64,000 bases of DNA from JACQXM01 sp964569425 (lineage in GTDB: Bacteria; Planctomycetota; Phycisphaerae; UBA1845): the NCBI GenBank assembly GCA_964569425.1, contig CAZMVD010000006.1, positions 1 to 64,000 of the forward strand, written 5' to 3'. Below, piece by piece: positions 35,801 to 45,619 of this stretch; positions within the stretch are counted from its first letter, which is position 1, and every line of letters begins with the position of its first letter. The position numbers and the translations under genes are program-made. Under the pieces are notes generated by a model, which was not told the DNA's origin, ran no database searches, and saw only the letters and a list, made by a program, of their open reading frames with translations.

Positions 35801-36283
35801 ATGGGAAACGCGGTTCCATCCTTTCCCGCTGTCATGCTCGCGGTCATGGCGTTATTCCAGGGCATGGCTGCGTTCGCAACCTTCCTCCCTTCCTTTGTGC
35901 ACGACCGCGTGCCCGAGCAATTCGTTCCGGTGTGGAGGTTCCTCACCCGGCCCTTCTATGGCGAAACGCCGAACGAGGCAGTCATTCAGACATTGGCAGT
36001 GGCATCTCAATGGATCATCGGTGCCAGCGAAGCCGTCATCAGCATCGCCCTGGGTCTCGCGGTCTTCTGGCCGCGGCGTCGCAGGGCGCTGGCCAGTTTC
36101 GGCCTTGGCTATGCCGCCGGGTTGTTCAGCGTTTTCATGTTCACCATGTTTGCCATGCACGACAAAAAGCTGCCCGCGTGGAACCAGTATCCCGCCATTC
36201 TCGCCTGGATCGCCGCTATCTGGCTGGTGGTGGCGCTGACGGATCGGTCAGACAAAGCAACCTCCATTCGCTCGGCGGATTGA
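35801..36283 (+). CDS. Small four-helix membrane protein
   Basis: Unrecognised 160-aa protein with about four membrane helices (VMLAVMALFQGMAAFATFLP, EAVISIALGLAVFW, LGYAAGLFSVFMFTMFAM, AILAWIAAIWLVVALT). Layout and length recall DoxX-like small membrane proteins, but I do not see a diagnostic motif. ATG 35801 lacks a clear ribosome binding site. It stands alone between a repeat block and a convergent gene. Confidence 0.7.
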   Translation: MGNAVPSFPAVMLAVMALFQGMAAFATFLPSFVHDRVPEQFVPVWRFLTRPFYGETPNEAVIQTLAVASQWIIGASEAVISIALGLAVFWPRRRRALASFGLGYAAGLFSVFMFTMFAMHDKKLPAWNQYPAILAWIAAIWLVVALTDRSDKATSIRSAD

Positions 36284-36334
36284 CCGCGCACACGTGGGCA
36301 GCGGCCGCTTCGACATGTCCCCTCCAAAGAAAAA

Positions 36335-36365
36335 CCGCGGGTGGTCTGCAGTAGACCACCCGCGG
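36335..36365. terminator. Hairpin between convergent genes
   Basis: CCGCGGGTGGTCT, loop GCAGT, then the exact 13-bp complement. On the minus strand it is followed by TTTTTCTTT, so it best serves the lamin-tail gene, but it can act both ways. Confidence 0.85.
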
Positions 36366-36444
36366 CGTTCTTCATGTTCGGTTCATCGGCGGCGCTGTCG
36401 CCGTTGCGGATCGATCCGCCCAAACATGCAGCGCGTGCCGTGAA

Positions 36445-39024
36445 CTAACTCAACGCCTCGCGGCGGGTGAAGGCGAGCTTCCCGGCCACAAGCAGCATCA
36501 GCCCCAGCACCACCAGTCCCCACTCCGAAACCGTGGGGATGGCGCCGACGCACCCGGGTGCAAAGACCGCGTCATCCACGCCGGGACACAGATCGTTGCA
36601 GTCGTCGATCCCGTCGCCGTCGCTGTCGCCGGTTTCAGCTACGCCGCAACCGCAGTTGCCCGGCGCGATCTTGTTGGGATCGTTGGGGCAGCCGTCGTTG
36701 CAGTCGGCGGTGCCGTCGCCGTCGGAGTCGTCGTCGGGCGCGCCGCAGCCGCACTGGCCCGGGTTGATCTTGTTCGGATCATTCGGACAGCCGTCCTCGC
36801 AGTCGGCGGTGCCGTCACCGTCGATGTCGTCGTCCGGCGTGCCGCAACCGCAAATGCCCGGGTCGATCTTGCCCGGGTCGTTGGGGCAGCCGTCGTTGCA
36901 ATCGGCAGTGCCGTCGCCGTCGGTGTCGGTATCGGGCGTGCCGCAGCCGCACTGCCCGGGAGCGAGCTTGTTCGGATCCTGCGGACATTCATCGCCGCAG
37001 GTCTCGTCCGTGCCGTCGCCGTCGGCATCCCCCTCGCAGGTGGTGCCGTCGCCGACATAGGTTCCTCCGCCGGCGGTGCAATCGGTCGGCGTCACATCCG
37101 CGGTGCAGGCGCCGTTCGTGCAGCAGGCGCCGATGCAATGAAACTCGGCATAGAAGCCGGGGCTTCCGATGTCGCCGTTGGCCGAGGCATAGGAATTCTG
37201 CGAATCACCTACGCTCGCCAGCCGCCACAGGAAGATGTTGTCGGCGCCCACCGCATCGCGGCACGGCCAGCCGGCAAACCCGTTGGTGCGGATGGTGCCG
37301 GGGAAGACCTGGTCCCCGTAGGTGAGCCGATCCTTGAGTACGCCGTTGCCATCGTAAAGGTTGATCTGATCTGCGCGGCCGAGGTTCACCGTGTTGGAGC
37401 CGATGACCACGATGCCCGCAAGGCTCCAGTCGGCGATGAAGGTGGCGTCGGGGTCCTCTGCCAGGATGACGGATTGACCGGGCAGGACGACGCCGAACGC
37501 GGAAAGGTCCACGGCGCCCGGGAGGTTACTGTCGTCGTCGTAGCTCCAGCCGGTCATGTCCACCGGATTCGCGTCGAGATTGGTAAACTCGACGTATTCG
37601 CCCCCGGTGCCGGTGTACATGTATTCGGTGATTCGCACGTCGCCGTCGGCGGGCGCTGGACAGTTGGTGCTGCCGCAGTCCGTTCCGTCCCCCTGGTAGC
37701 TTCCCCCCGCCTGCGTGCATTGGGTGTATGTGACATCACTGCACAGCCCCACCGAGCAGCACGCGCCGGTGGGGATGGCGTTGCAAGATACGGCCACGTA
37801 AACGCCAGGGCTGCCAACGTCACCTTGCGACGAAGCCACCGAGCCCTGGCTGTCGCCCACGTGCGAGAATTGCCATTGGAAGATGTCGTTGGCGCCGGCC
37901 GCCTCGTCGCACGGCCAGCCGCTGATGTTCTGCGTGCGAATCGTGCCCGGAAAGTTCTGATCGCCGTAGGTGAGGCGGTCCTTGAGCGTGCCCGAGGCGT
38001 TGTAGAGGTTGATCTCGTCGTTGCGTCCCAGCCCCGCTCCGTTATTGCCAACCACCGGCACACCGACCAGTCCCCAGTCCGCGATGAAGCTCGCCGCGGG
38101 CCCTTCGACCAGCAGGCCCGACTGGCCGGGCAGCAGCGTGCCGAGTCCGCTGAGGCTGACCGTTCCGGGAATCTGGCTGTCGTCGTCGAAGCTCCAGCCG
38201 GTCATGTTGACGGGCACGTTGTCGAAGTTGGTGAACTCGATGAATTCCGCGCCGGAGCCGGAATACATGTACTCGGTGATGCGGACGTCGCCATCCGTGG
38301 GTGCCGGGCACGAAGTCGTTAGACAGTCGGTACCGTCGCCCTCGTAGACGCCGCCGCCGTTCTCGCAATCAACCTGGGTCACCGGGTCGGAGCATACGCC
38401 CGTGGTGCAGCACGCGCCGGTCGGCGTCGCGCCGCAATTGAACAGGACGAACGCTCCGGGGCTGCCTACCGCACCCCCGGCCGACAGGAAGGAATTCTGC
38501 ACATCGGCGACGGCGGAAAGCACCCACTCATACGCATCGTTCGCGCCCAGCCCCGCGGCGCACACCCACCCGCTGGGATTCTGCGTGCGTATGGACCCGG
38601 GGAAGTCCTGATCGCCGAACTGAAGCTGATCGACCAGCACGTTGGAGGCATCCCAGATATTGATGGTGTCGTTTCGTCCCAGCGCGGCCACGCCGCCGGA
38701 GCCGCCGATGATCTTGACGCTCAGCGCCAGCCCCCACGCCGTACGAAAGGCGGCTTCCGTCGCATCGGTGATGATCACCGATTCGCCAGGCGCGACGCTG
38801 CCGAAGGCGCTCAGATCGAACGAGCCCGGCGTGTTGGAGTTGTCGTCATAACTCCAGCCGGTCATGTCGACGGCCGCGCCGCCCACGTTGGTCAGCTCGA
38901 CGAACTCGCCGTCCGGCCCGGTGTACATGTACTCGGTGATGCGAATCTGCGCGACGGCACTCGACGCGCACAAGCCAAGCAGCCCCACGGCCGCCGCCAA
39001 ACTCGCCCTCTTCCCTACCATCAT
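36445..39024 (-). CDS. Secreted triple lamin-tail-domain protein with IPTL-CTERM anchor
   Basis: A ~859-aa surface protein. The signal peptide ends at SSAVAQ. Three lamin-tail domains follow, each opening with RITEYMYTG and EFVELTN and containing DMTGWSYDDDSN and a LPGQSVILAE-type strand. They are separated by short Cys-rich linkers (GACCTTGVCSDPVTQVDC, then GDGTDC). Next comes a chain of ~37-residue repeats with CPNDPNKI, CGCG and DGDGTADCN, resembling thrombospondin type 3 calcium-binding repeats. The end, IPTVSEWG plus hydrophobic helix plus FTRREALS, is a canonical IPTL-CTERM sorting signal. ATG 39024 (or the adjacent 39021) has GAGGAGG about 9 nt upstream. A long frame to 39117 is not needed. 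Confidence 0.9.
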   Translation of the reverse strand: MMVGKRASLAAAVGLLGLCASSAVAQIRITEYMYTGPDGEFVELTNVGGAAVDMTGWSYDDNSNTPGSFDLSAFGSVAPGESVIITDATEAAFRTAWGLALSVKIIGGSGGVAALGRNDTINIWDASNVLVDQLQFGDQDFPGSIRTQNPSGWVCAAGLGANDAYEWVLSAVADVQNSFLSAGGAVGSPGAFVLFNCGATPTGACCTTGVCSDPVTQVDCENGGGVYEGDGTDCLTTSCPAPTDGDVRITEYMYSGSGAEFIEFTNFDNVPVNMTGWSFDDDSQIPGTVSLSGLGTLLPGQSGLLVEGPAASFIADWGLVGVPVVGNNGAGLGRNDEINLYNASGTLKDRLTYGDQNFPGTIRTQNISGWPCDEAAGANDIFQWQFSHVGDSQGSVASSQGDVGSPGVYVAVSCNAIPTGACCSVGLCSDVTYTQCTQAGGSYQGDGTDCGSTNCPAPADGDVRITEYMYTGTGGEYVEFTNLDANPVDMTGWSYDDDSNLPGAVDLSAFGVVLPGQSVILAEDPDATFIADWSLAGIVVIGSNTVNLGRADQINLYDGNGVLKDRLTYGDQVFPGTIRTNGFAGWPCRDAVGADNIFLWRLASVGDSQNSYASANGDIGSPGFYAEFHCIGACCTNGACTADVTPTDCTAGGGTYVGDGTTCEGDADGDGTDETCGDECPQDPNKLAPGQCGCGTPDTDTDGDGTADCNDGCPNDPGKIDPGICGCGTPDDDIDGDGTADCEDGCPNDPNKINPGQCGCGAPDDDSDGDGTADCNDGCPNDPNKIAPGNCGCGVAETGDSDGDGIDDCNDLCPGVDDAVFAPGCVGAIPTVSEWGLVVLGLMLLVAGKLAFTRREALS

Positions 39025-39200
39025 GGTGCAGTCCCTCCTCGTTGTTTGCTGGGTTGTTTCACGGCTTCGAAGAACGCGCCCGGCCACGGGCCGCGGCCTC
39101 AACAAGCGCTTCCACACAAGAGGCGAGACGGTAACGTGTCGACGTTGGGCCTACGTCAGCGCGAAGTTAAGAAACTGTGAATTCGTGGGCGCCGCGAGAC

Positions 39201-40727
39201 TTATTCCGCCGTCGCATAATCGGAAATGTACGCTTCGGCCTCAGCCAGCAGCGCCTGTGCCTGGGAATCGGCCTTCAGTTGCCGGTACGCGTCGCGCAGG
39301 AACAGTTCCATTTCGGCGCTTTGCTCCACCAGTTCGGAAAGAAAGTCCCGGCCTTGAGTCAATCGAACTACTTCCAGGCGCGCTTCATCTCTTCGCTCCA
39401 TGGCCAGCGCCGTGCGATGGGCGGCGCCGATCACCTGACCGAGGAGAGTCGACAGCGCCCGAAGTGACTCGCGCGAACGAAAGTCGGTGGAATCAAGATC
39501 CTCGCCCCAGGGGTCCTTGGTGCGGACCAGAAAGGGCCGATCGCCCATGGTCGTGTACCCCACCAGCCATTCAGGCTTGTCCGTGATGCTGGCGTGGGCA
39601 TCGGCGACGAAAGCAGCCCGATTACCTTGCGGGTCGGGAATCAGCCCGGCTCGCACCGCCGCGGGCAAGGGTTGTTCCTTGAGTTGGATGATCAACGGCT
39701 CGTCGAAACCCTTCAGCGGGCGGTCGAGCAGCACCAGGTATTTATGCACTCCTTGGCTGCCACTGCTGCCCAAGCGCGTCCAGCGCGCGACATCAAGCAC
39801 GGACTGCGACCACTCTTCTTCGGTGGAGGCGCGCCAGCGGTCGCGCGTGGTCGGCGAGCAACCGACCCGATAATAGTTCCACAGCGCCTCCACGATCTGC
39901 TTGCGAACGTCTGCGGTCACCGGGTCCATCAGGTCGGCCGGCTTGCCTCCTTTGATGCGGGCAAGGCGAAACCGCGGCGGTGACTGGTGAATGTATTTCT
40001 CTGCATACGACCTCGCGCGGCTCTTGCGCGCTTTTTTGAACAAGGCCGCGACAGCGCTGGAGCCGCTGATTCCCGCCGCAGCACCCCCGTCGGTGCTCAC
40101 CGCCTCGACGTATCCGCCGCAAAGGTCGCGGGTCAGGATGTTCCAGAGATCCGCGTCCAGCGAAACGCCATTGTCGGACGCGGCAAAACGCAATGCGGTG
40201 GCGGCGCGCAGCAGATCCAGGCAGAAAGGCCCTTCGAAGACTTCGTCGAGATCAACGACGCCGAAGGCGAGGTCTTCACCCGGCGCTCCGATGGACTGAT
40301 AGACCCCCACATTGCCGACGTGCACATCGCCGTGCAGCAGCAGCCGGGCGGCGGGCAGGGTCATGCGTGCCGCCGACCACCTGGCGGCACGGGCGTAAAA
40401 CAGATCGGCGCTCCCGCGGAAAAAAGTATACTCATCACGCATCAGACTGCGGATTTTCATGGGCAATTCACGCGGGTCCGCGGCGGAAAGGTGGGGATTC
40501 ATGCCGCGAAGCCGCGCGAGGACAGACACGGTGGAGTCGGTCGTGGCGAATGGCGGCGGTGCCGGCTGCCCTACGGTCGATGGTGTGAAGGCCCCGACGA
40601 ATACCGCTGCCGTCGCCAGAAACGCTGCCTTGACCAGGGTGCGAGCACGCTTGACAGCCGTATTGGCCTTCGCCGCCTGAAGGGCGCCGCGAGACCGACG
40701 AGCTGGAATCTGATTGTTCGTTGTCAT
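39201..40727 (-). CDS. DUF2252 family protein with N-terminal membrane/signal segment
   Basis: A 508-aa protein. Residues ~95 onward match DUF2252: MRDEYTFFRGSADLFYARAA, LLLHGDVHVGNVGVY, DLDEVFEGPFCLDLLRAA and SQGVHKYLVLLDRP. The family has kinase/phosphotransferase-like motifs (HGDxHxxN, then D-D) but no established activity. Most members that I know are cytoplasmic; this one has a basic start and a hydrophobic segment (LVKAAFLATAAVFVGAFTPS) suggesting export or anchoring. GGAG precedes ATG 40727. It stands alone, upstream of a 440-bp gap. Confidence 0.85.
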   Translation of the reverse strand: MTTNNQIPARRSRGALQAAKANTAVKRARTLVKAAFLATAAVFVGAFTPSTVGQPAPPPFATTDSTVSVLARLRGMNPHLSAADPRELPMKIRSLMRDEYTFFRGSADLFYARAARWSAARMTLPAARLLLHGDVHVGNVGVYQSIGAPGEDLAFGVVDLDEVFEGPFCLDLLRAATALRFAASDNGVSLDADLWNILTRDLCGGYVEAVSTDGGAAAGISGSSAVAALFKKARKSRARSYAEKYIHQSPPRFRLARIKGGKPADLMDPVTADVRKQIVEALWNYYRVGCSPTTRDRWRASTEEEWSQSVLDVARWTRLGSSGSQGVHKYLVLLDRPLKGFDEPLIIQLKEQPLPAAVRAGLIPDPQGNRAAFVADAHASITDKPEWLVGYTTMGDRPFLVRTKDPWGEDLDSTDFRSRESLRALSTLLGQVIGAAHRTALAMERRDEARLEVVRLTQGRDFLSELVEQSAEMELFLRDAYRQLKADSQAQALLAEAEAYISDYATAE

Positions 40728-41165
40728 GGCATCACACTCCGGCGTCGCGAGTCCTTTCGAAGAAACATGCGGCGATTGGTCGGGCAGAATATCCAGGGTA
40801 TGTAAACGTTTGATGAATGTGGTGGACGGCGCGGCTCGGAGACCGCGGTGGTTCGCGGGCGGTCGCTGCGCGCCGAATGTTCCGTCGGCCTTTTCAGGCT
40901 GGTAGTTCCCTCCAATCCTTATTCACGAAAACTTAACAACCGCTTAAGCGAACTCTCACTTGAGGCGGGTACAAACCCAGCCGTTGGAGGAGGAGCGGCG
41001 GCGTACCGGGCGCCGAAGCGCTGTGCCGCGGCGCCCCTGGCATCGTAGGGCGGCGGAACGAGCGGCGAGCGTTGCGGTGAATAGCGGCGATGGGCGGCAT
41101 GTTCCGACAGCGCGATTGCCACGGATCGACTCACCGAAGCCATACTGACAAGGAAGGAACCTGAC
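40728..41165. other. Divergent intergenic region, no gene seen
   Basis: About 440 bp separating the DUF2252 gene from the prepilin-like gene. No convincing promoter or RNA was found. Confidence 0.5.
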
Positions 41166-42095
41166 TTGCGCCACAAACATTCGGCGTTCACCCTCATCGA
41201 GTTGCTCGTGGTGATTTCCATCATCGCCCTTCTCATTGCGATGCTGCTGCCCTCGCTGAACAAGGCGCGGGACAAGGCACGCGAAGTCGTTTGTGCATCC
41301 AGCCTGAGCGGCTTCGGCAAGGGCTTCCTGCTCTATGCCAATGCCAACCGGGACTACCTGTCCAGTGGTTCCTTTGATCCCGAAGTTTCCAATGGGCGCG
41401 ACGGCCCGGTGGACAAGGTGGGCTGGATTCGCGACCTGGTGAAATTCCAGTATGCCGAGCCCGCCCGGCAGCTCTGTCCGGCCAACCTTGCCAAATACAA
41501 CCAGAAACTCCGGCCCGGAGCCGCGGGGCAGGACAGTTACACCGAGCAAGAAGCGATCGAGCTGATCGAGAAGGGCTACAATTCGAACTACACGCAATCC
41601 TGGTACATGGCGCGCACCCAGTGGGACCAGAACAAGGCGCGCTCCAGCAAGAGCCCCCTGAACGTGAAGCGCACGGACACGTGCGTGGGACCCCTGCGGT
41701 CCACGGCCATGATCAACGTGTCGGCGTCCACCGTACCGCTGTTGGGCGACGGGCGAACCGACAGCGACGAGAACCTGCTGGGGGAGCGCTGCGTCAAGTC
41801 GTTGACGGACGGCCCGTTCGGCGGACCGTTCGGCATCCAGAGCTACGCCGACTTCGGACCCGCGCACGGCGTCGGTAGCTGGATACGGGGGAACAAAGGG
41901 CACAACAAGATTCGCGCGGAGGTGCTCTTCGGGGACGGACACGTCGGGGCGTTTCAGGACAACGACCGCGACGGCGAGTTCGGCATCAATACGCGGGTCA
42001 ACCCGCACGAGCAGCTTGATCTGTCGCCGACGGAGGTGTTTGACGGCATTCTGTCGATCGGTCGCCGCTCGCGCAGTCGAACGCGGCTGGAATGA
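41166..42095 (+). CDS. Prepilin-like type II secretion/pseudopilin family protein
   Basis: A 309-aa protein with the class III prepilin signal: a short basic leader then FTLIELLVVISIIALLIAML, cleaved and methylated at Phe by prepilin peptidase. The helix is followed by LPSLNKARDKAREVVCASSL, characteristic of Planctomycetota and Lentisphaerota. The C-terminal VLFGDGHVGAFQDND corresponds to the DGH motif of these proteins. Such pseudopilins are numerous in these genomes; their role is uncertain. The start is TTG 41166, with GGAAGG 8 nt upstream, and is needed because no ATG or GTG precedes the prepilin motif. The next gene starts 78 bp later. Confidence 0.9.
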   Translation: MRHKHSAFTLIELLVVISIIALLIAMLLPSLNKARDKAREVVCASSLSGFGKGFLLYANANRDYLSSGSFDPEVSNGRDGPVDKVGWIRDLVKFQYAEPARQLCPANLAKYNQKLRPGAAGQDSYTEQEAIELIEKGYNSNYTQSWYMARTQWDQNKARSSKSPLNVKRTDTCVGPLRSTAMINVSASTVPLLGDGRTDSDENLLGERCVKSLTDGPFGGPFGIQSYADFGPAHGVGSWIRGNKGHNKIRAEVLFGDGHVGAFQDNDRDGEFGINTRVNPHEQLDLSPTEVFDGILSIGRRSRSRTRLE

Positions 42096-42172
42096 ACTGA
42101 TCATTCGCCGTTCCAACTGAAATCAGAATGAGAGTGGTAGATTCCAGGGAATATCAACAGGAAGGGAATGAA

Positions 42173-44788
42173 ATGCGGAAAAAGTTACAATCGTGTTTGG
42201 TCTTGATGGCAATTATGGTTGCCAGTCCCGCGAACGCCGTAGTGGTCATCAATGAAGTGTTCATCAATCCGCCCGGATCGCTGGATGACACCGCGGAATA
42301 CATCGAGTTGATGGGCACGCCGGGCAAGAAACTCGACGGGTATGCGATTGCTTTCTTGGCCGGCGGAATGGCCAAGTATTACCCGCTCGACAGCATCCCG
42401 CCGATTCCCGGTGAGGGGGCCGGCTGCTGTCCGGAGATCGACGAGTTTTTCAGCCTCGACGGGCTCTCGCTGGGCGCCAACGGGCTGTTGGTCATCGCTC
42501 ATGGAGCCGATTTCGACTATCCCACCGTGTTGTCGGATACGAACCTTCGTGCCAACTGGGAAGCCGACCCGGTCTGGAACGGCCTGCTGGATACGCCCGG
42601 CCGGCTGGAAAACGACGCATCGATGACCATCCTGCTGATCCGCAACCGGCCCGGCATCACAGAGGCCGATCCCGCCAACCCGGCCGGGTTGCGCTGGGGC
42701 AAAGATATTGCTCACGACGCCGAATTGATCCGACCGGTGATCGATCCACAGGACGGAATGATGAAAGACCAATGGGGCGACGGCAATCTCGACAAGGGGC
42801 AGCCCAACGGGCTGGGGGGCAATACGCTCGACTTGAAGGGAGCGCTCACCCTCGGCACGTTTGACGATCTCGAAGTCGTTGACGAAGTCAGTTACGAGAG
42901 CGAGCGCGGCTGGGAGTACGACGTGGACGGCCGCCACGTGGACGACGGAAGCAGCATCGCCGGACTTCCCTATCGGCACGTGCACGCCCTCGATGATCCG
43001 CAGGGCTTCAACCCGGATGCCTTGACCCGCGTCGACTATCGAACCAAGGGGCCGGGGTGGACGCCCGCCGCCGGCGCCACCGGCGAAATGGGCAACGGCA
43101 ACAACTGGCAGGACACCGCCACCGAGCAGTGGATCCGTGGTGAATCCACGGTGTTGTTCAACCGCGCCGCCGGTTCGTTTGATTTCTATTATGACAACTC
43201 GGCCAACACCAACCCCGATTCCATACAGCCATTCATCGTGAACGTCCCGCTGTGGCTCAATGACGGCGTGGGAACAAACTACGACTTCACCAGTCAAACG
43301 ACCTATCCCATCATGGCCGGTCGGGTGAATCCGCTGTCCATCCCCTTCATTCCGGGCGACGCCGATCGCGACGGCGACTGCGACACCGACGACATCGCCA
43401 AGATTGCCGCGGTGTTCGGCGACGACGACTGGATCTTCAGCAACAGCTTTGCCGATGCCCCCGAAGGCGACGACGGCGACCCGGCTGCGCAGACACGCCC
43501 CTGGGATGTCGACGCCACCGGCGACAACGGCATCGAAGCCAGTGACCTGCAATGGGCGCTCAACTTCCAGGGAAGCACCAACGGGCGCGTGGTCGGCGTG
43601 CGGTATGACAGCACCACGCCATCGGCCACCGGCGTGTTTCTCAATTCCAATGCCTCCGTCGCGTGCACCGTCACATTGTCGACCAACGTCCCGAGCGGGA
43701 ATCCCCTTGACAACTTGTCGACGAGCGATGTGATCGAAGTCACGGTGAGCGGCCGCGTCACCGCCGGGGCCATTACCACGATCAACCAGCAAAACGGCAT
43801 TATGCAGTATGTGCACGACGCGCTCCTGGACATGTCCGGCGTGCTGAAAATCGCCAGCGTGCAGGCGCTGAGCCCCTACAACACGACGCGCGCTTCGTTG
43901 ATGACCCTGGACGGCGTCAGCGGCGATCTCGGCGCAAGGCGGATCAACGGCCATACCACGAACTTCGTTCAGGGGCTCACGTCGGCCGTTCCGCTCTATC
44001 GGATTACGCTGCAGCCGGTGGGATTGGGAACGACCACGCTTTCCATTGCACCCGCAACGGAACCCAAGTTCGCCGCGAGTACGCCGTTTGGGTTGAAAGT
44101 GGGGCGTACGAATCACAACGGTAACCCGTCGGGCGCCGCGTATCCGGCCGGGGTGACTTTCACCGTGACCACCAGTTCCCTGCTGGCGCCTAACGCCGAG
44201 ACCGGCGGCTTCGCGAAGAACCGTTATATCTCCTTCGAGCCGAACAACGCCGGCGTGGTGGCGTTTCGCGTCACCAAGACGGGCGGCCCCGGGGCCGGCG
44301 GTGTGCTCGGATGGGTGGCGGAACCGGGCGCGGTGGACGCCGCGAAAATCGTTGCGACGCCGGTCTTCCGAGTGTGGGATGAAGCCGTCGTGCACGTGGG
44401 TGACTGCCCCGTCATTCCCCTGGCGTCCTACGAAATCGAGGCGACCACCGACGGCGTTGTGTTCAGCGATCCGCTGCCTATCGTGACCATATCGCAACCC
44501 GGTGCCGGAAAGTTCTGGGGCGATACGGTGGGGTCGTTTGATGGGTTTGAGTGGAGTGGGCCCAACGGTCTGGTCAACGCCAACGATTTCCTAGCCGCCC
44601 TGCAGACGTTTCAGTTGCTGCCGCAAGGTCCTTCATTCTCGGTGGTCGACGTGCAATCCGTCAGCAGCATCGACCCGTGCCTCAACCGCATCGTGAACAT
44701 CGCGGATGTGTTTCTGTTGCTCCAGGCATTCCAGGGCAACACCTATCCGTTCACCACCAACCCGGGTTCCTGCCCGGTCTGCCCGTAG
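42173..44788 (+). CDS. Secreted lamin-tail/dockerin-like protein with shared C-terminal module
   Basis: An 871-aa exported protein. The signal peptide ends near ASPANA, followed at once by a lamin-tail-like domain (VVINEVFINPPGS, AEYIELMGTPG). Residues ~385-470 contain dockerin-like calcium loops (GDADRDGDCDTDDIAKIAAV and DVDATGDNGIEASDLQWALN). Residues ~475-670 look like a cohesin-type beta domain. The last ~190 residues, from KNRYISFEPNNAG to the terminal Cys-Pro, are strongly similar to the end of the giant repeat protein (GKFWGDTVGSFDG, VVDVQSVSSIDPCLNRI, NIADVFLLLQAFQGN). ATG 42173 has GGAAGGG upstream. A strong terminator follows. Confidence 0.88.
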   Translation: MRKKLQSCLVLMAIMVASPANAVVVINEVFINPPGSLDDTAEYIELMGTPGKKLDGYAIAFLAGGMAKYYPLDSIPPIPGEGAGCCPEIDEFFSLDGLSLGANGLLVIAHGADFDYPTVLSDTNLRANWEADPVWNGLLDTPGRLENDASMTILLIRNRPGITEADPANPAGLRWGKDIAHDAELIRPVIDPQDGMMKDQWGDGNLDKGQPNGLGGNTLDLKGALTLGTFDDLEVVDEVSYESERGWEYDVDGRHVDDGSSIAGLPYRHVHALDDPQGFNPDALTRVDYRTKGPGWTPAAGATGEMGNGNNWQDTATEQWIRGESTVLFNRAAGSFDFYYDNSANTNPDSIQPFIVNVPLWLNDGVGTNYDFTSQTTYPIMAGRVNPLSIPFIPGDADRDGDCDTDDIAKIAAVFGDDDWIFSNSFADAPEGDDGDPAAQTRPWDVDATGDNGIEASDLQWALNFQGSTNGRVVGVRYDSTTPSATGVFLNSNASVACTVTLSTNVPSGNPLDNLSTSDVIEVTVSGRVTAGAITTINQQNGIMQYVHDALLDMSGVLKIASVQALSPYNTTRASLMTLDGVSGDLGARRINGHTTNFVQGLTSAVPLYRITLQPVGLGTTTLSIAPATEPKFAASTPFGLKVGRTNHNGNPSGAAYPAGVTFTVTTSSLLAPNAETGGFAKNRYISFEPNNAGVVAFRVTKTGGPGAGGVLGWVAEPGAVDAAKIVATPVFRVWDEAVVHVGDCPVIPLASYEIEATTDGVVFSDPLPIVTISQPGAGKFWGDTVGSFDGFEWSGPNGLVNANDFLAALQTFQLLPQGPSFSVVDVQSVSSIDPCLNRIVNIADVFLLLQAFQGNTYPFTTNPGSCPVCP

Positions 44789-44812
44789 GAAAGCTGACTT
44801 TCACACTTTCGA

Positions 44813-44847
44813 CCGGCATCGCGCGGACCCGCCCCGCGCGATGCCGG
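44813..44847 (+). terminator. Hairpin terminator after the shared-module protein
   Basis: CCGGCATCGCGCGG, a 7-nt loop, then the exact complement, followed by CTCTGTTT. Confidence 0.8.
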
Positions 44848-45009
44848 CTCTGTTTCCTGAACCAGCCGTTTCGCAGCAGCGCGAAGCGCCGGAAGCTATC
44901 GCCTTGACCCGTCCCACTCCGGCGGTTGCAATGGGCGCCGCTTCGGGCGAGCGGACAGGCCAACCGATCCCGCGTCACGGTGCCGGTTCGGCCCTTGGAG
45001 AAACCACTT

Positions 45010-45510
45010 ATGCGTTTGGGAATCATTGGAATTGTGGGCGCGGCGGCCCTGGTGCTTGGATCCGAACCGCCGGCAGCGCCCCTGAAGTTGGTCGGCGAGG
45101 CGGGCGAATTGGGCAAGCTCTCCTGGATGGTCGGCTCGTGGATGTCCGACGCGGGCGCCCGGCAGTCGGACGAGCATTGGACCCACGCGGCGGGGGGAAC
45201 GATGTTCGGCGTCAACCGCACGGTGGCCAACGGTCGCACCGTGTTCTTTGAGTACCTTCGGATCGAGAAGACGGAGTCGGGCATCGCCTACCTTGCCAGC
45301 CCGAAGGGCCGTCAGCCGCCGACGGCGTTTGCGTTGATCGAGTCGGGGGAACGGCGCGCCGTGTTCGAGAACCCGAAGCACGACTTCCCCCAGCGGATCA
45401 TCTACTGGCGCGAGGGCGAAGCGCTGCGGGCGCGGATCGAAGGAACGGTCAACGGCGAGGCGAAGTCGAGCGAATGGGGATGGCGCCGCGGTACGCTCGT
45501 AGTGGAATAG
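45010..45510 (+). CDS. DUF6265 domain exported protein
   Basis: A 166-aa protein. A short hydrophobic start (LGIIGIVGAAALVLG) suggests export. The remainder matches the DUF6265 pattern: LSWMVGSW, DEHWTHAAGGTMFGVNRTV, FFEYLRIEK, AVFENPKHDFPQRIIYWREG. The family is a small lipocalin-like beta barrel of unknown role. The long upstream frame is non-coding; ATG 45010 has GGAG about 9 nt upstream. The gene is convergent with a zinc-ribbon gene. Confidence 0.85.
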   Translation: MRLGIIGIVGAAALVLGSEPPAAPLKLVGEAGELGKLSWMVGSWMSDAGARQSDEHWTHAAGGTMFGVNRTVANGRTVFFEYLRIEKTESGIAYLASPKGRQPPTAFALIESGERRAVFENPKHDFPQRIIYWREGEALRARIEGTVNGEAKSSEWGWRRGTLVVE

Positions 45511-45619
45511 GCGCGCCGCTCACAGGGTGCGCCACGCCGATTCGCGTGGCCGGGCGATTTCAGCGAGGCGCTGTTTCGATGGCCATCCGGAGTTTGGCGC
45601 CTTTGGTGTCGTACGACGG

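Noticed and set aside
42185..44497. A 770-codon antisense frame opposite the shared-module protein
   Set aside because: Shadow of GC-rich coding DNA without recognisable domains.
45531..45550. Short GCCACGC hairpin between convergent genes as a terminator
   Set aside because: Only a 7-bp stem without T-run on either strand.
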